Shown in pieces: positions 1-5,116 of a stretch of DNA of 5,238 nt. The position numbers were made by a program, and so were the translations under genes. The notes under the pieces are model-generated. The model had not been told where the DNA came from. It searched no databases and saw only the letters and a list, made by a program, of their open reading frames with translations. The stretch's first letter is position 1, and every line of letters begins with the position of its first letter. Location of the stretch: the NCBI GenBank assembly GCA_046733635.1, contig JBKPPO010000167.1, forward strand, positions 1 to 5,238, given 5' to 3'. Origin of the DNA: CADEED01 sp046733635 (GTDB taxonomy: Bacteria > Pseudomonadota > Gammaproteobacteria > Steroidobacterales > Steroidobacteraceae).

Positions 1-3
1 CAC

Positions 4-31
4 TTGGCAGTTGAAAAGCGGCGCATATACT
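4..31 (+). promoter_or_regulatory. Sigma-70-type promoter of tRNA-Glu
   Basis: A -35 box TTGGCA (4-9, five of six matches to consensus) is separated by 16 bases from a -10 box TATACT (26-31, five of six). Transcription would begin near 38, about 27 bases before the mature tRNA. The bases after the -10 box are GC-rich (CCGCGCTC), as in the discriminators of stringently controlled stable-RNA promoters. The boxes are seen directly; stringent control is inferred. Confidence 0.7.
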
Positions 32-64
32 ACCGCGCTCGATTCTGGACCCGCCGATATAGAC

Positions 65-140
65 GCTCCCTTCGTCTAGAGGCCCAGGACATGGCCCTCT
101 CAAGGCCGTAACACCGGTTCGAATCCGGTAGGGAGCGCCA
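65..140 (+). tRNA. tRNA-Glu, anticodon CTC
   Basis: A 76-base tRNA that decodes GAG, with the 3' CCA encoded (138-140). The acceptor stem is 65-71 with 130-136 and the discriminator base is G137. The anticodon stem is 92-96 with 104-108, closed by a T92-G108 wobble, with loop CTCTCAA (97-103) and anticodon CTC at 99-101. The T stem is 113-117 with 125-129 around TTCGAAT. The D-arm (from position 72 to 91) is the same as that of E. coli tRNA-Glu as I recall it. Features used by glutamyl-tRNA synthetase are present: the U11-A24 pair (75 and 89), the U13/G22 pair (77 and 87), and a four-base variable loop lacking position 47. It stands alone behind its own promoter. A C34 anticodon is common in GC-rich genomes that also carry the TTC isoacceptor. 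Confidence 0.97.
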
Positions 141-151
141 AATCCTTCTGA

Positions 152-174
152 ATAAAAACAAGGGCTTAAGCCCT
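152..174 (-). terminator. Palindromic hairpin after the tRNA, with a T-run on the minus strand
   Basis: AGGGCTTAAGCCCT (161-174) is a perfect palindrome giving a 5-bp stem and 4-base loop. Read on the minus strand it is followed by TGTTTTTATT, the layout of an intrinsic terminator for leftward transcription. On the plus strand no U-tract follows, so it would be a poor terminator for the tRNA. I see no leftward gene ending here, so its role is uncertain; it may only help 3' processing of the tRNA. Confidence 0.3.
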
Positions 175-252
175 ACGACGCGCAATCGACGCGATTCTCG
201 AGGCGACATCGACCAATCCCGGTTCGTCTGGCGGTCACGGCCCGCGCCTGCT

Positions 253-289
253 GTCCGGCGCCCTGTGTGCCCATCCCGGCGCCCTGGAC
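253..289. repeat. 11-base direct repeat overlapping a 10-bp inverted repeat
   Basis: CCGGCGCCCTG occurs at 255-265 and again at 276-286, a 21-base period. The same bases allow a stem: GTCCGGCGCC (253-262) pairs with GGCGCC (278-283) and GGAC (286-289), with a two-base bulge and a 15-base loop. No function is recognised. Because GGCGCC is self-complementary, chance in GC-rich DNA remains possible. Confidence 0.4.
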
Positions 290-547
290 GGCGACGTGCC
301 ATTACGGCACCGGCAACGGCCGCCACCACTTCCACCGCCAGCCCAAGGCGAACCAGGATGTGACGACGCGTGCGGAGAAATCGCGCGAGAACGTCTGCCA
401 CGACAAAGCGTCGCCTAACTACAACTCGCTCGAGTATTTCGTGGCGTATCCCAGCCCCAGCCTCCAGGCTTGCCTCACGAGCGGCGGGCGAGGCTTTGGC
501 AACCGAACACCTCGACGCCCCGACAGTGCTCGGGTACGCTCCGCGCC

Positions 548-651
548 GTCATTGGGGAGTAGCCTCCTTCTTCGGGAAGGGCCTTCGTCAACACACTTGC
601 GCGGTTGTACCGGCATGGCGAAGGCGGCCTTGGTTTGGCGAGACCTTTGAT
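548..651 (+). promoter_or_regulatory. yybP-ykoY Mn2+ riboswitch aptamer
   Basis: Leader RNA matching the yybP-ykoY class, which binds Mn2+ and usually switches on manganese exporter genes. Three conserved blocks occur in order: GGGGAGTAG (554-562), CGTCAA (586-591) and GCGAGACC (638-645, against GCAAGACC in the Lactococcus aptamer as I recall it). Between them are P2 (566-570 with 576-580, UUCGG loop), P3 (581-587 with 619-625, seven perfect pairs), a distal P3 hairpin (599-614, one bulged base) and a short P4 (627-629 with 637-639). P1 joins 548-551 to 648-651 and 554-555 to 644-645 across a U-U internal loop. The gene that follows belongs to UPF0016, a known target family, which supports the call independently. 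The blocks and helices are read by eye; ligand and ON-switch behaviour come from the class. Confidence 0.88.
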
Positions 652-715
652 CACGAGCCTCCGATCGGGTCGGGGACGCTGGTGATCAATGCGTCGTGGC
701 CGGCCCCGGAATCAA
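644..715 (+). promoter_or_regulatory. Putative riboswitch expression platform
   Basis: The 3' arm of P1 overlaps TTGATCAC (647-654), which can instead pair perfectly over 8 bp with GTGATCAA (682-689). A competing hairpin pairs GACGC (675-679) with GCGTC (691-695) and can extend through CGGG (671-674) with CCCG (705-708), reaching the GGAA (708-711) that is the likely ribosome site for the ATG at 720. TTGAT (647-651) could also pair with ATCAA (711-715) beside it. These folds cannot all coexist. No U-tract is present, so translational control is more likely than termination. Which fold Mn2+ favours cannot be settled by eye. Confidence 0.5.
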
Positions 716-719
716 TTCA

Positions 720-1280
720 ATGGAAGCATTCCTCGTCTCCACCGGTATCGTCGCGATCGCTGAAATAGGCGACAAGACCCAGCTGCTCGCACTTCTGCTG
801 GCCACGCGCTTCCGCGCGCCCTGGCCCATCGTGCTCGGCATCTTCGTGGCGACCGCGCTCAATCACGCGCTGGCCAGCGCGGTTGGCGCATGGATCGTGC
901 AATACGTCGGACCCGACACCCTGCGATGGATCCTGGGCCTCTCGTTCATCGCGATGGCGGCCTGGGCGCTGATCCCCGATTCCGCGCCCGACGAAGTTTC
1001 CACCGCGCCGCGATACGGCGTGTTCCTCACGACCGTGATCGCGTTCTTCGTCGTCGAGATGGGCGACAAGACCCAGCTCGCCACCGTAGCGCTGGCCGCG
1101 CAGTTCCAGTCCATGATCTGGGTGGTGATCGGCACGACGTTGGGCATGATGATCGCCAACGTGCCGGTGGTGCTCGCGGGCGACGCGCTGATCAAACGCG
1201 TATCGCTCAAGATCGTTCGTGCGATTGCGGCCGCGGGTTTTGCTGCGTTGGGAATCTACGTACTGCTTGCAACCGTGTAG
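720..1280 (+). CDS. UPF0016/TMEM165-GDT1 family predicted Mn2+ exporter
   Basis: A 186-residue inner-membrane protein of UPF0016, the family of Vibrio MneA and eukaryotic TMEM165/Gdt1, which move Mn2+ (and Ca2+) out of the cytoplasm. Both family signatures are present in the two halves of the duplicated fold: EIGDKTQ at 15-21 and EMGDKTQ at 113-119. Their acidic residues E15, D18, E113 and D116 are the expected metal ligands. Six membrane helices are apparent, near 4-27, 35-58, 66-85, 100-122, 132-154 and 165-185, with a short polar linker at 86-98. Length is normal for bacterial members. I chose ATG 720 because family proteins begin just before the first signature and GGAA (708-711) lies 8 bases upstream. 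An in-frame GTG at 696 would add eight residues. The riboswitch upstream predicts induction by Mn2+. Substrate is inferred from the family and the riboswitch. Confidence 0.94.
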   Translation: MEAFLVSTGIVAIAEIGDKTQLLALLLATRFRAPWPIVLGIFVATALNHALASAVGAWIVQYVGPDTLRWILGLSFIAMAAWALIPDSAPDEVSTAPRYGVFLTTVIAFFVVEMGDKTQLATVALAAQFQSMIWVVIGTTLGMMIANVPVVLAGDALIKRVSLKIVRAIAAAGFAALGIYVLLATV

Positions 1281-1281
1281 A

Positions 1282-1297
1282 CGCGGACTGATCCGCG
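1282..1297. terminator. Hairpin between convergent genes
   Basis: CGCGGA (1282-1287) and TCCGCG (1292-1297) form a perfect 6-bp stem with a CTGA loop in the 27-base gap between the exporter and glycosyltransferase stop codons. Neither side has a U-tract, so it is not a textbook intrinsic terminator, but the position suits a shared 3'-end structure for both transcripts. Confidence 0.4.
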
Positions 1298-1307
1298 CCA
1301 CCCCGCC

Positions 1308-2495
1308 CTATTTCCTCAACAACCGCTCGTAGATCTGCTGTGTGAGCTCGATGTTTCGGTGAATGGAAAAGTCTGCGAGCAGCCGCGCATGTCCCGCCGC
1401 ACCCATGGCCGCAGCGCGCGGCCGGTCGGCGAGCAGCGTGCGCAAGGCCGCGGCGAGCGCGGTGGGATTGCCAGGTTCGAACAGGAGACCTGTCTGTTCA
1501 TGCTTCACGATCTCCGGCGCGGCGCCACCGTTGCTGGCCACCAGCGGTTTCGATAGCGCCATCGCCTCGAGCAGCACGCGCCCGAAGGGTTCCGGATCGA
1601 TCGAGGCGTGGACCTGGATATCCAGCGCGTTGATGTAGTCAGGGACGTCGTTGCGAAAACCGGTGATGTGCACACGCTTTTCGATACCGAGCTCGCGCGT
1701 CAGCGCCAGCATCTGTTCGCGGTATGCCGCCGCGTTGGGCGAAGTGTCGCCGATCAGCACGCAGGCGAGATCCGGAAACTCATCGCGCAGCAGCCCCACC
1801 GCGCGGATCACGACTTCCTGTCCCTTCCAGGGTTTGATGTTGCCGACGATGCCGATGAGGCGCGAATCCGGCGCCACGCCGATTTCCGCGCGCACGTCCG
1901 CGGCCGCACGCGTGCATTTCATCTGCGCCGGATCGAGTCCGTTGAAGATGGTGACGAGCGGCAGCTCGCCGAGCCCGTATGCGACGAAGTTCTCGCGCAC
2001 CGCGCTCGAGATGCAGATCACGGCGCCGAGATCGCGCGCCAGCCGCCGATCGCGCGCCACGAAACCGCGTCTGAGAGCGCGTTCATGCGTGATGCACGGC
2101 ACTCCCGCCAGGCGCGCGGCCAGCATCCAGGCGTGGTTGCCCCGGATACTGTTGTTCAGATGCACCAGATCGATCTTTTCGCTGCGCAGGATGCGCGCCA
2201 GGCGCCGCGGCATGACTAGATAGGTCAGACAGTGATTCACCGCCCGGGTGAAGAGCCGGCCCAGTCTTCCGGCGGCGCGCGCGCGTACGCCGACGGGCAC
2301 GATCAGGGTGCGCGCGCCGGCCGCATGGAAACGCGGCAGAAGGGTGTTCTCCGTGGCAAAGACCACGATCGGCGTGAAACGCGTCCGATCGAGCCCGGAG
2401 ACGAGGAAAAGCAGACTGAAATACGAGCCACCGATAGTACCGTCGTCATTGCCTTCTACATAAAGCACGCGCTGCCGCGCTTTGTCGGTGTCCAC
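1308..2495 (-). CDS. Family 4 glycosyltransferase (GT-B fold)
   Basis: A 395-residue cytosolic or membrane-associated enzyme that should transfer a sugar from a nucleotide-sugar donor to a growing glycan, with retention at the anomeric carbon as in GT4. The N-terminal domain (about 10-185) opens with a beta strand and the glycine-rich turn GTIGGS (19-24). The C-terminal Glycos_transf_1 domain (about 205-370) carries GNIKPWKG (218-225), with the donor-phosphate lysine probably K224, and the EX7E motif E302-E310 in EPFGRVLLE, followed by the typical GG-APEIV segment (323-330). All expected landmarks are present and length is normal. The start is GTG at 2495, supported by GAGGA (2505-2509) nine bases upstream and by the first strand beginning at residue 9. 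It is divergent from the flippase, with a 108-base gap, suggesting a shared surface-polysaccharide role. Donor and acceptor cannot be read from sequence. Confidence 0.93.
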   Translation of the reverse strand: MDTDKARQRVLYVEGNDDGTIGGSYFSLLFLVSGLDRTRFTPIVVFATENTLLPRFHAAGARTLIVPVGVRARAAGRLGRLFTRAVNHCLTYLVMPRRLARILRSEKIDLVHLNNSIRGNHAWMLAARLAGVPCITHERALRRGFVARDRRLARDLGAVICISSAVRENFVAYGLGELPLVTIFNGLDPAQMKCTRAAADVRAEIGVAPDSRLIGIVGNIKPWKGQEVVIRAVGLLRDEFPDLACVLIGDTSPNAAAYREQMLALTRELGIEKRVHITGFRNDVPDYINALDIQVHASIDPEPFGRVLLEAMALSKPLVASNGGAAPEIVKHEQTGLLFEPGNPTALAAALRTLLADRPRAAAMGAAGHARLLADFSIHRNIELTQQIYERLLRK

Positions 2496-2510
2496 CTACG
2501 TCTGTCCTCG

Positions 2511-2590
2511 CCAATTACCCGGATTCGGCTGTGTATCATCCCGGTCCGCTGCTTCGACTACAAACAAACTTTTCTCATTTCCCGTGACCC
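2511..2590. promoter_or_regulatory. Divergent promoter region, glycosyltransferase/flippase
   Basis: Both genes must start from this 108-base gap. On the plus strand TATCAT (2534-2539) is a five-of-six -10 match, but no good -35 precedes it. On the minus strand GATGAT (2540-2535, four of six) lies 17 bases from a weak TTGTAG, with AT-rich DNA (2560-2580) upstream that could act as an UP element. The candidate -10 boxes overlap, so the two directions might compete. Evidence is weak for each box. Confidence 0.3.
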
Positions 2591-2603
2591 ATAGCGATTC
2601 TGC

Positions 2604-4073
2604 GTGCCGATTCGCGGCCTGAAAAAACTCACGCGCTTCGCATTCGCGGAAGGCGGATCGGTCAAGTCACGCGTGCTGCGTTCCGGCATGTGGGCCGGTC
2701 TCTCCGAAGTGGGTCTGTCGGTGCTCGGCATGGTGCGTTCGGTGGTGCTCGCACGCCTGCTGACGCCGGACATCTTCGGTGTCATGGCTCTGGCGATGGT
2801 CGTGGTGCGAGCCATCGAGACCTTCACGCGACCCGGCGTCGCGCAAGCGCTGATCGCACGCCAGCAGGAGTTCGACAAAGCCTGCAACACCGCGTACACC
2901 ATGCTCGTGGTGCGCGGCTTCCTGCTGGCCGCGCTGCTCGCGGCCGTGGCTCCCTGGATCGGTGACTTCTACGAATCGCCGACGTTGCCGCTCATGCTCC
3001 AGGTGCTGAGCTGCGTATTCATCCTCGCCGGCTTCCGCAACATCAACATCATCGCGCGACAGCGCGAGCTCGAATTTCGCAGCCTGACCTATCTGACACA
3101 GACGTCGAACATCATCGGCACCATTTCGACCATCGCCGTGGCCTGGTGGCTGCGCAGCGTGTGGGCGTTGGTCATCGGCCAGCTCATCACCGCGACCCTC
3201 GGCGCGGTCTTGTCGTACGTATACGTGCCGGGCCGTCCGCGCTTCGAGTTCGACCGCGAGGTCGCGCGCGATCTCCTGCGCTACGGCAAGTTCATCACCG
3301 GCTCCTCGATGCTGCTGTATATCGCCACCGAGATCGATACGGCGGTGATCGGCAAGGTGATGGGGCACGCCGAGCTCGGGTACTACACCGTGGCGTTCAC
3401 GATCGTCCACATGACGACCACGCAGCTCGCGAAGGTGGCGGCCGGCATCATGATGCCGGCGTACGCCAAGCTGCAGTCTGATCTTCCCGCGCTGCGAAAT
3501 GCATATCTGCGTACGTTGGGGTTGGTCATGTTGGCCGTGCTGCCCGCTTCACTCGGCCTGGTCCTCGTCGCGGAGCACCTGGTGCGCGTGGTGTACGGCG
3601 AGAAATGGTTGATGGCGGCCGTGCCGCTGCAGTTGCTCGCGGTGTTCGGCCTGTTCCGCTCGCTGGCGGCGTTCACCGGCTATCTATTCGAGGGCATCGG
3701 TCAGCCCAAGGTTGCGTTCACCATGGCCGGAGTGCGTCTCGCCGTGCTGCTGCCGCTGATCGTGCCCGCGGCGATGTACTACGGCCTGGAGGGTGTCGCG
3801 GTCACGGTCATCGCGGGCATGGCCGCGCAGTGGGTCGTGGGCCTTTGTTACCTGTACAAGCGCCTCGACATCGGCTTCGGGAGAATCCTTCGGACGATGT
3901 GGCAACCCGTGTGGACCGCCGCGCTCATGGGTCTCGCGGCCTGGGGGATGATGCAAATCGTGGATGCCAATCAGGTGGGCGGCTTGCTGGCGACGGTGGG
4001 CGTGGCCGGGGTCGTGTACCTCATCCCGAACGCGAAGATGTTGCTCGCGCTCAAGAACGGACGGTGGGACTAG
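2604..4073 (+). CDS. Polysaccharide/O-antigen flippase (Wzx-like, MOP superfamily)
   Basis: A 489-residue inner-membrane protein of the oligosaccharide flippase family (Polysacc_synt type, WzxC-like), expected to move undecaprenyl-linked repeat units to the periplasmic face. Family features visible: the amphipathic entry and LARLLTPDIFG (49-59) in the first hairpin; EIDTAVIGKVMGHAELGYY (243-261), which carries the typical D-x-x-x-I-G and G-Y-Y pattern; PAYAKLQSD (285-293); and GEKW-PLQLLA (332-346). Twelve to fourteen hydrophobic segments run to residue 474, with a basic cytoplasmic start and short polar tail. Length is normal. The start is uncertain: an in-frame stop at 2592-2594 limits it to GTG 2604 or later, and GTG 2604 lacks a clear ribosome site. 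Many relatives begin near residue 19 here, but no start codon lies there; GTG 2673 and ATG 2688 are the next options. Exact cargo is unknown. Confidence 0.92.
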   Translation: MPIRGLKKLTRFAFAEGGSVKSRVLRSGMWAGLSEVGLSVLGMVRSVVLARLLTPDIFGVMALAMVVVRAIETFTRPGVAQALIARQQEFDKACNTAYTMLVVRGFLLAALLAAVAPWIGDFYESPTLPLMLQVLSCVFILAGFRNINIIARQRELEFRSLTYLTQTSNIIGTISTIAVAWWLRSVWALVIGQLITATLGAVLSYVYVPGRPRFEFDREVARDLLRYGKFITGSSMLLYIATEIDTAVIGKVMGHAELGYYTVAFTIVHMTTTQLAKVAAGIMMPAYAKLQSDLPALRNAYLRTLGLVMLAVLPASLGLVLVAEHLVRVVYGEKWLMAAVPLQLLAVFGLFRSLAAFTGYLFEGIGQPKVAFTMAGVRLAVLLPLIVPAAMYYGLEGVAVTVIAGMAAQWVVGLCYLYKRLDIGFGRILRTMWQPVWTAALMGLAAWGMMQIVDANQVGGLLATVGVAGVVYLIPNAKMLLALKNGRWD

Positions 4074-4120
4074 CGACTTCTCACCTCGACGAACTCGGCT
4101 GTCATCGGTCGAACCAGGAA

Positions 4121-4153
4121 CGGCGGCATCGCGCAGGCACGCAACGGCCGCCG
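4121..4153. terminator. Possible hairpin between flippase and PEP-CTERM genes
   Basis: CGGCGGC (4121-4127) pairs with GCCGCCG (4147-4153) over 7 bp with a 19-base loop, inside the 88-base gap between two convergent stop codons. There is no U-tract on either strand. It may stop or protect 3' ends, but simple GC content could produce it. Confidence 0.25.
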
Positions 4154-4161
4154 GACAAGGA

Positions 4162-4953
4162 TCAGGCACGATGCAACTTGCGGCGGCCGAAGCACGCCGC
4201 AAAAAGACCGGCTGCCATCAGGCCCAGCGTGCCGGGCTCGGGCACGGACGCGATCCGGCGCGTCAGCGAAGTCACATCGAAGACGGTCGTCACGCTGCTC
4301 GCGGGCACGCACTGGTCGATTTCTTCGATACAAGTCCACGTGGTTTCATCGTATGAGAACCACGAGTTGGGAAGCGGGGTCGACGTCAGTAGTTGCTCGA
4401 TCGACAGTCCCTGGCTGAAGTCCACCATCGTGTAGTGGCTGGCGTCCGGAAATGCCGGATCGAACACCTGATATCCACTCAGGAAGAAAGTGCTGGACCG
4501 TTGATGGTCGTTGTCATCGTTGACGAGCAGGCTTTCAACTTGAAGGGAGAAGGAATCGCCAACTGCGAGGATGCAGTCGGGGCCGCAGGACTGCAGGCCG
4601 CCTTTGGTGTCCATCAGAGTCGACGACACGCGGTTGAGCGCGAAGGGCTGAACGTCCACGGGGTTTCCGCCGATCGTCAGCGAGCCCGTCCAGTCGTTGG
4701 GCCCATCCGAGAAGTGAAACCGCTGACTCGAAAGGTCACTCTCGAAGTCGTGGCGCATGAAGCTGTCGGTATCGAAGGTGAAGCGCGCGGTGAAGGCCTG
4801 CCCGGCCAGCGACCAATCCTGCGACGAGGAGCCCGCGTCCATGATCAGGCGGTTCCGCACGGTGCCCTCGAACTCGAAAACCAGCGGAACCGCGTGCGCC
4901 GGCACGACGCCCGCCATGAGGAGAATGGCAAGACCCGATGAAAGCTTCTTCAT
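4162..4953 (-). CDS. PEP-CTERM sorting domain protein, exported
   Basis: A 263-residue secreted protein with a Sec signal peptide (MKKL, hydrophobic 7-18, likely cut after AHA at 19-21). Its C-terminal PEP-CTERM signal has VPEPGT at 237-242, a hydrophobic helix at about 243-256 and a basic tail RRK (257-259). Exosortase is expected to cut at the PEP motif and release or attach the protein at the cell surface. The mature part (22-236) looks beta-rich, with FTFDTDSF (58-65) typical of such proteins, and has two close cysteine pairs (C123/C127, C208/C215) that could form disulfides. No catalytic domain is recognised. ATG 4953 is chosen over an in-frame upstream start at 5028 because the signal peptide begins there and AAGG (4963-4966) sits nine bases upstream. 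A hand count gives about 53% GC at 4441-4560, against 68-72% in sampled lines of the neighbours. No exosortase is in view. Confidence 0.93.
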   Translation of the reverse strand: MKKLSSGLAILLMAGVVPAHAVPLVFEFEGTVRNRLIMDAGSSSQDWSLAGQAFTARFTFDTDSFMRHDFESDLSSQRFHFSDGPNDWTGSLTIGGNPVDVQPFALNRVSSTLMDTKGGLQSCGPDCILAVGDSFSLQVESLLVNDDNDHQRSSTFFLSGYQVFDPAFPDASHYTMVDFSQGLSIEQLLTSTPLPNSWFSYDETTWTCIEEIDQCVPASSVTTVFDVTSLTRRIASVPEPGTLGLMAAGLFAACFGRRKLHRA

Positions 4954-4991
4954 GTCCCTGAACCTTATTGTTGTTGAACGTCCCCAGCGCC

Positions 4992-5018
4992 GCGGAATGT
5001 AGCAAGCCCGGATTCCGC
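4992..5018 (-). repeat. Inverted repeat upstream of the PEP-CTERM gene
   Basis: GCGGAAT (4992-4998) and ATTCCGC (5012-5018) are perfect 7-base inverted arms around a 13-base spacer, 39 to 65 bases upstream of the ATG at 4953. It could be a leader hairpin or a protein-binding dyad. No known motif is recognised. Confidence 0.5.
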
Positions 5019-5028
5019 CAGCCCTCAC

Positions 5029-5044
5029 CTGTTTACATAAACAG
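5029..5044. promoter_or_regulatory. Perfect 16-bp dyad, candidate operator
   Basis: CTGTTTACATAAACAG has 7-base inverted arms around a CA centre. It is AT-rich in GC-rich surroundings and lies in the divergent gap between the PEP-CTERM gene and the gene starting at 5117. It overlaps the candidate -35 box of the rightward promoter, so a dimeric regulator bound here could block that promoter and also affect the leftward gene. The dyad is seen directly; the regulator is unknown. Confidence 0.5.
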
Positions 5045-5066
5045 CCGCGCTAACTACGCATATATA
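5038..5066 (+). promoter_or_regulatory. Candidate promoter of the 3'-terminal gene
   Basis: TAAACA (5038-5043, four of six) is followed after 17 bases by TATATA (5061-5066, four of six) inside an alternating AT tract at 5060-5068, giving a start near 5073. An alternative -35, TTTACA (5032-5037, five of six), is 23 bases from that -10, too far for sigma-70. The AT tract stands out against the local composition. Confidence 0.45.
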
Positions 5067-5077
5067 TAGAGAGCGAC

Positions 5078-5095
5078 GGCACGCCGCCGCGTGCC
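5078..5095 (+). repeat. Leader hairpin of the 3'-terminal gene
   Basis: GGCACG (5078-5083) pairs perfectly with CGTGCC (5090-5095) around a CCGCCG loop, just after the predicted transcription start and 21 bases before the ATG at 5117. It could stabilise the 5' end or influence translation; no terminator tract follows. Confidence 0.4.
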
Positions 5096-5116
5096 CGAAG
5101 GCGTACTCTCCGGCGC

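Larger units (their letters stand above)
142..547. other. Stretch without a supportable gene, tRNA to riboswitch
   Basis: About 400 bases carry only GC-driven open frames whose products are arginine/serine/proline-rich and low in complexity, with no recognisable domain or ribosome site. One leftward frame runs on through the tRNA, which argues against it. Visible structure is limited to the palindrome after the tRNA, a repeat with overlapping inverted arms at 253-289, and small hairpins such as 459-470. The promoter of the riboswitch transcript should lie in the last part. A TTGGCA at 496-501 could be a -35 box, but no convincing -10 box follows at the right distance. Confidence 0.6.

Noticed and set aside
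30..401. Leftward open frame of 123 codons
   Set aside because: It runs antisense through the tRNA-Glu; its C-terminal part is simply the reverse translation of the tRNA, a known source of spurious annotation, and the rest is low-complexity.
696..719. GTG 696 as the start of the exporter
   Set aside because: ATG 720 has a better-spaced ribosome site and matches the usual family N-terminus, although GTG 696 cannot be fully excluded.
267..768. Two rightward open frames over the leader region
   Set aside because: They cross the riboswitch and exporter start, have arginine/serine-rich compositions typical of GC-rich non-coding frames, and show no domain.
717..1301. Long leftward frame opposite the exporter
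   Set aside because: A histidine/arginine/glutamate-rich shadow frame of a membrane-protein gene with strong GC bias.
2667..3410. Long leftward frame opposite the flippase
   Set aside because: Same type of shadow; no ribosome site or domain, and the plus strand encodes a clear flippase.
4998..5027. Sigma-54 (-24/-12) promoter for the PEP-CTERM gene, as known for some PEP-CTERM genes
   Set aside because: GG and GC elements are present on the minus strand but the spacing is 11 or 14 bases rather than the required 10.
4954..5028. Upstream start adding 25 residues to the PEP-CTERM protein
   Set aside because: The added residues are basic and would bury the signal peptide, while ATG 4953 has a ribosome site and begins a standard signal peptide.
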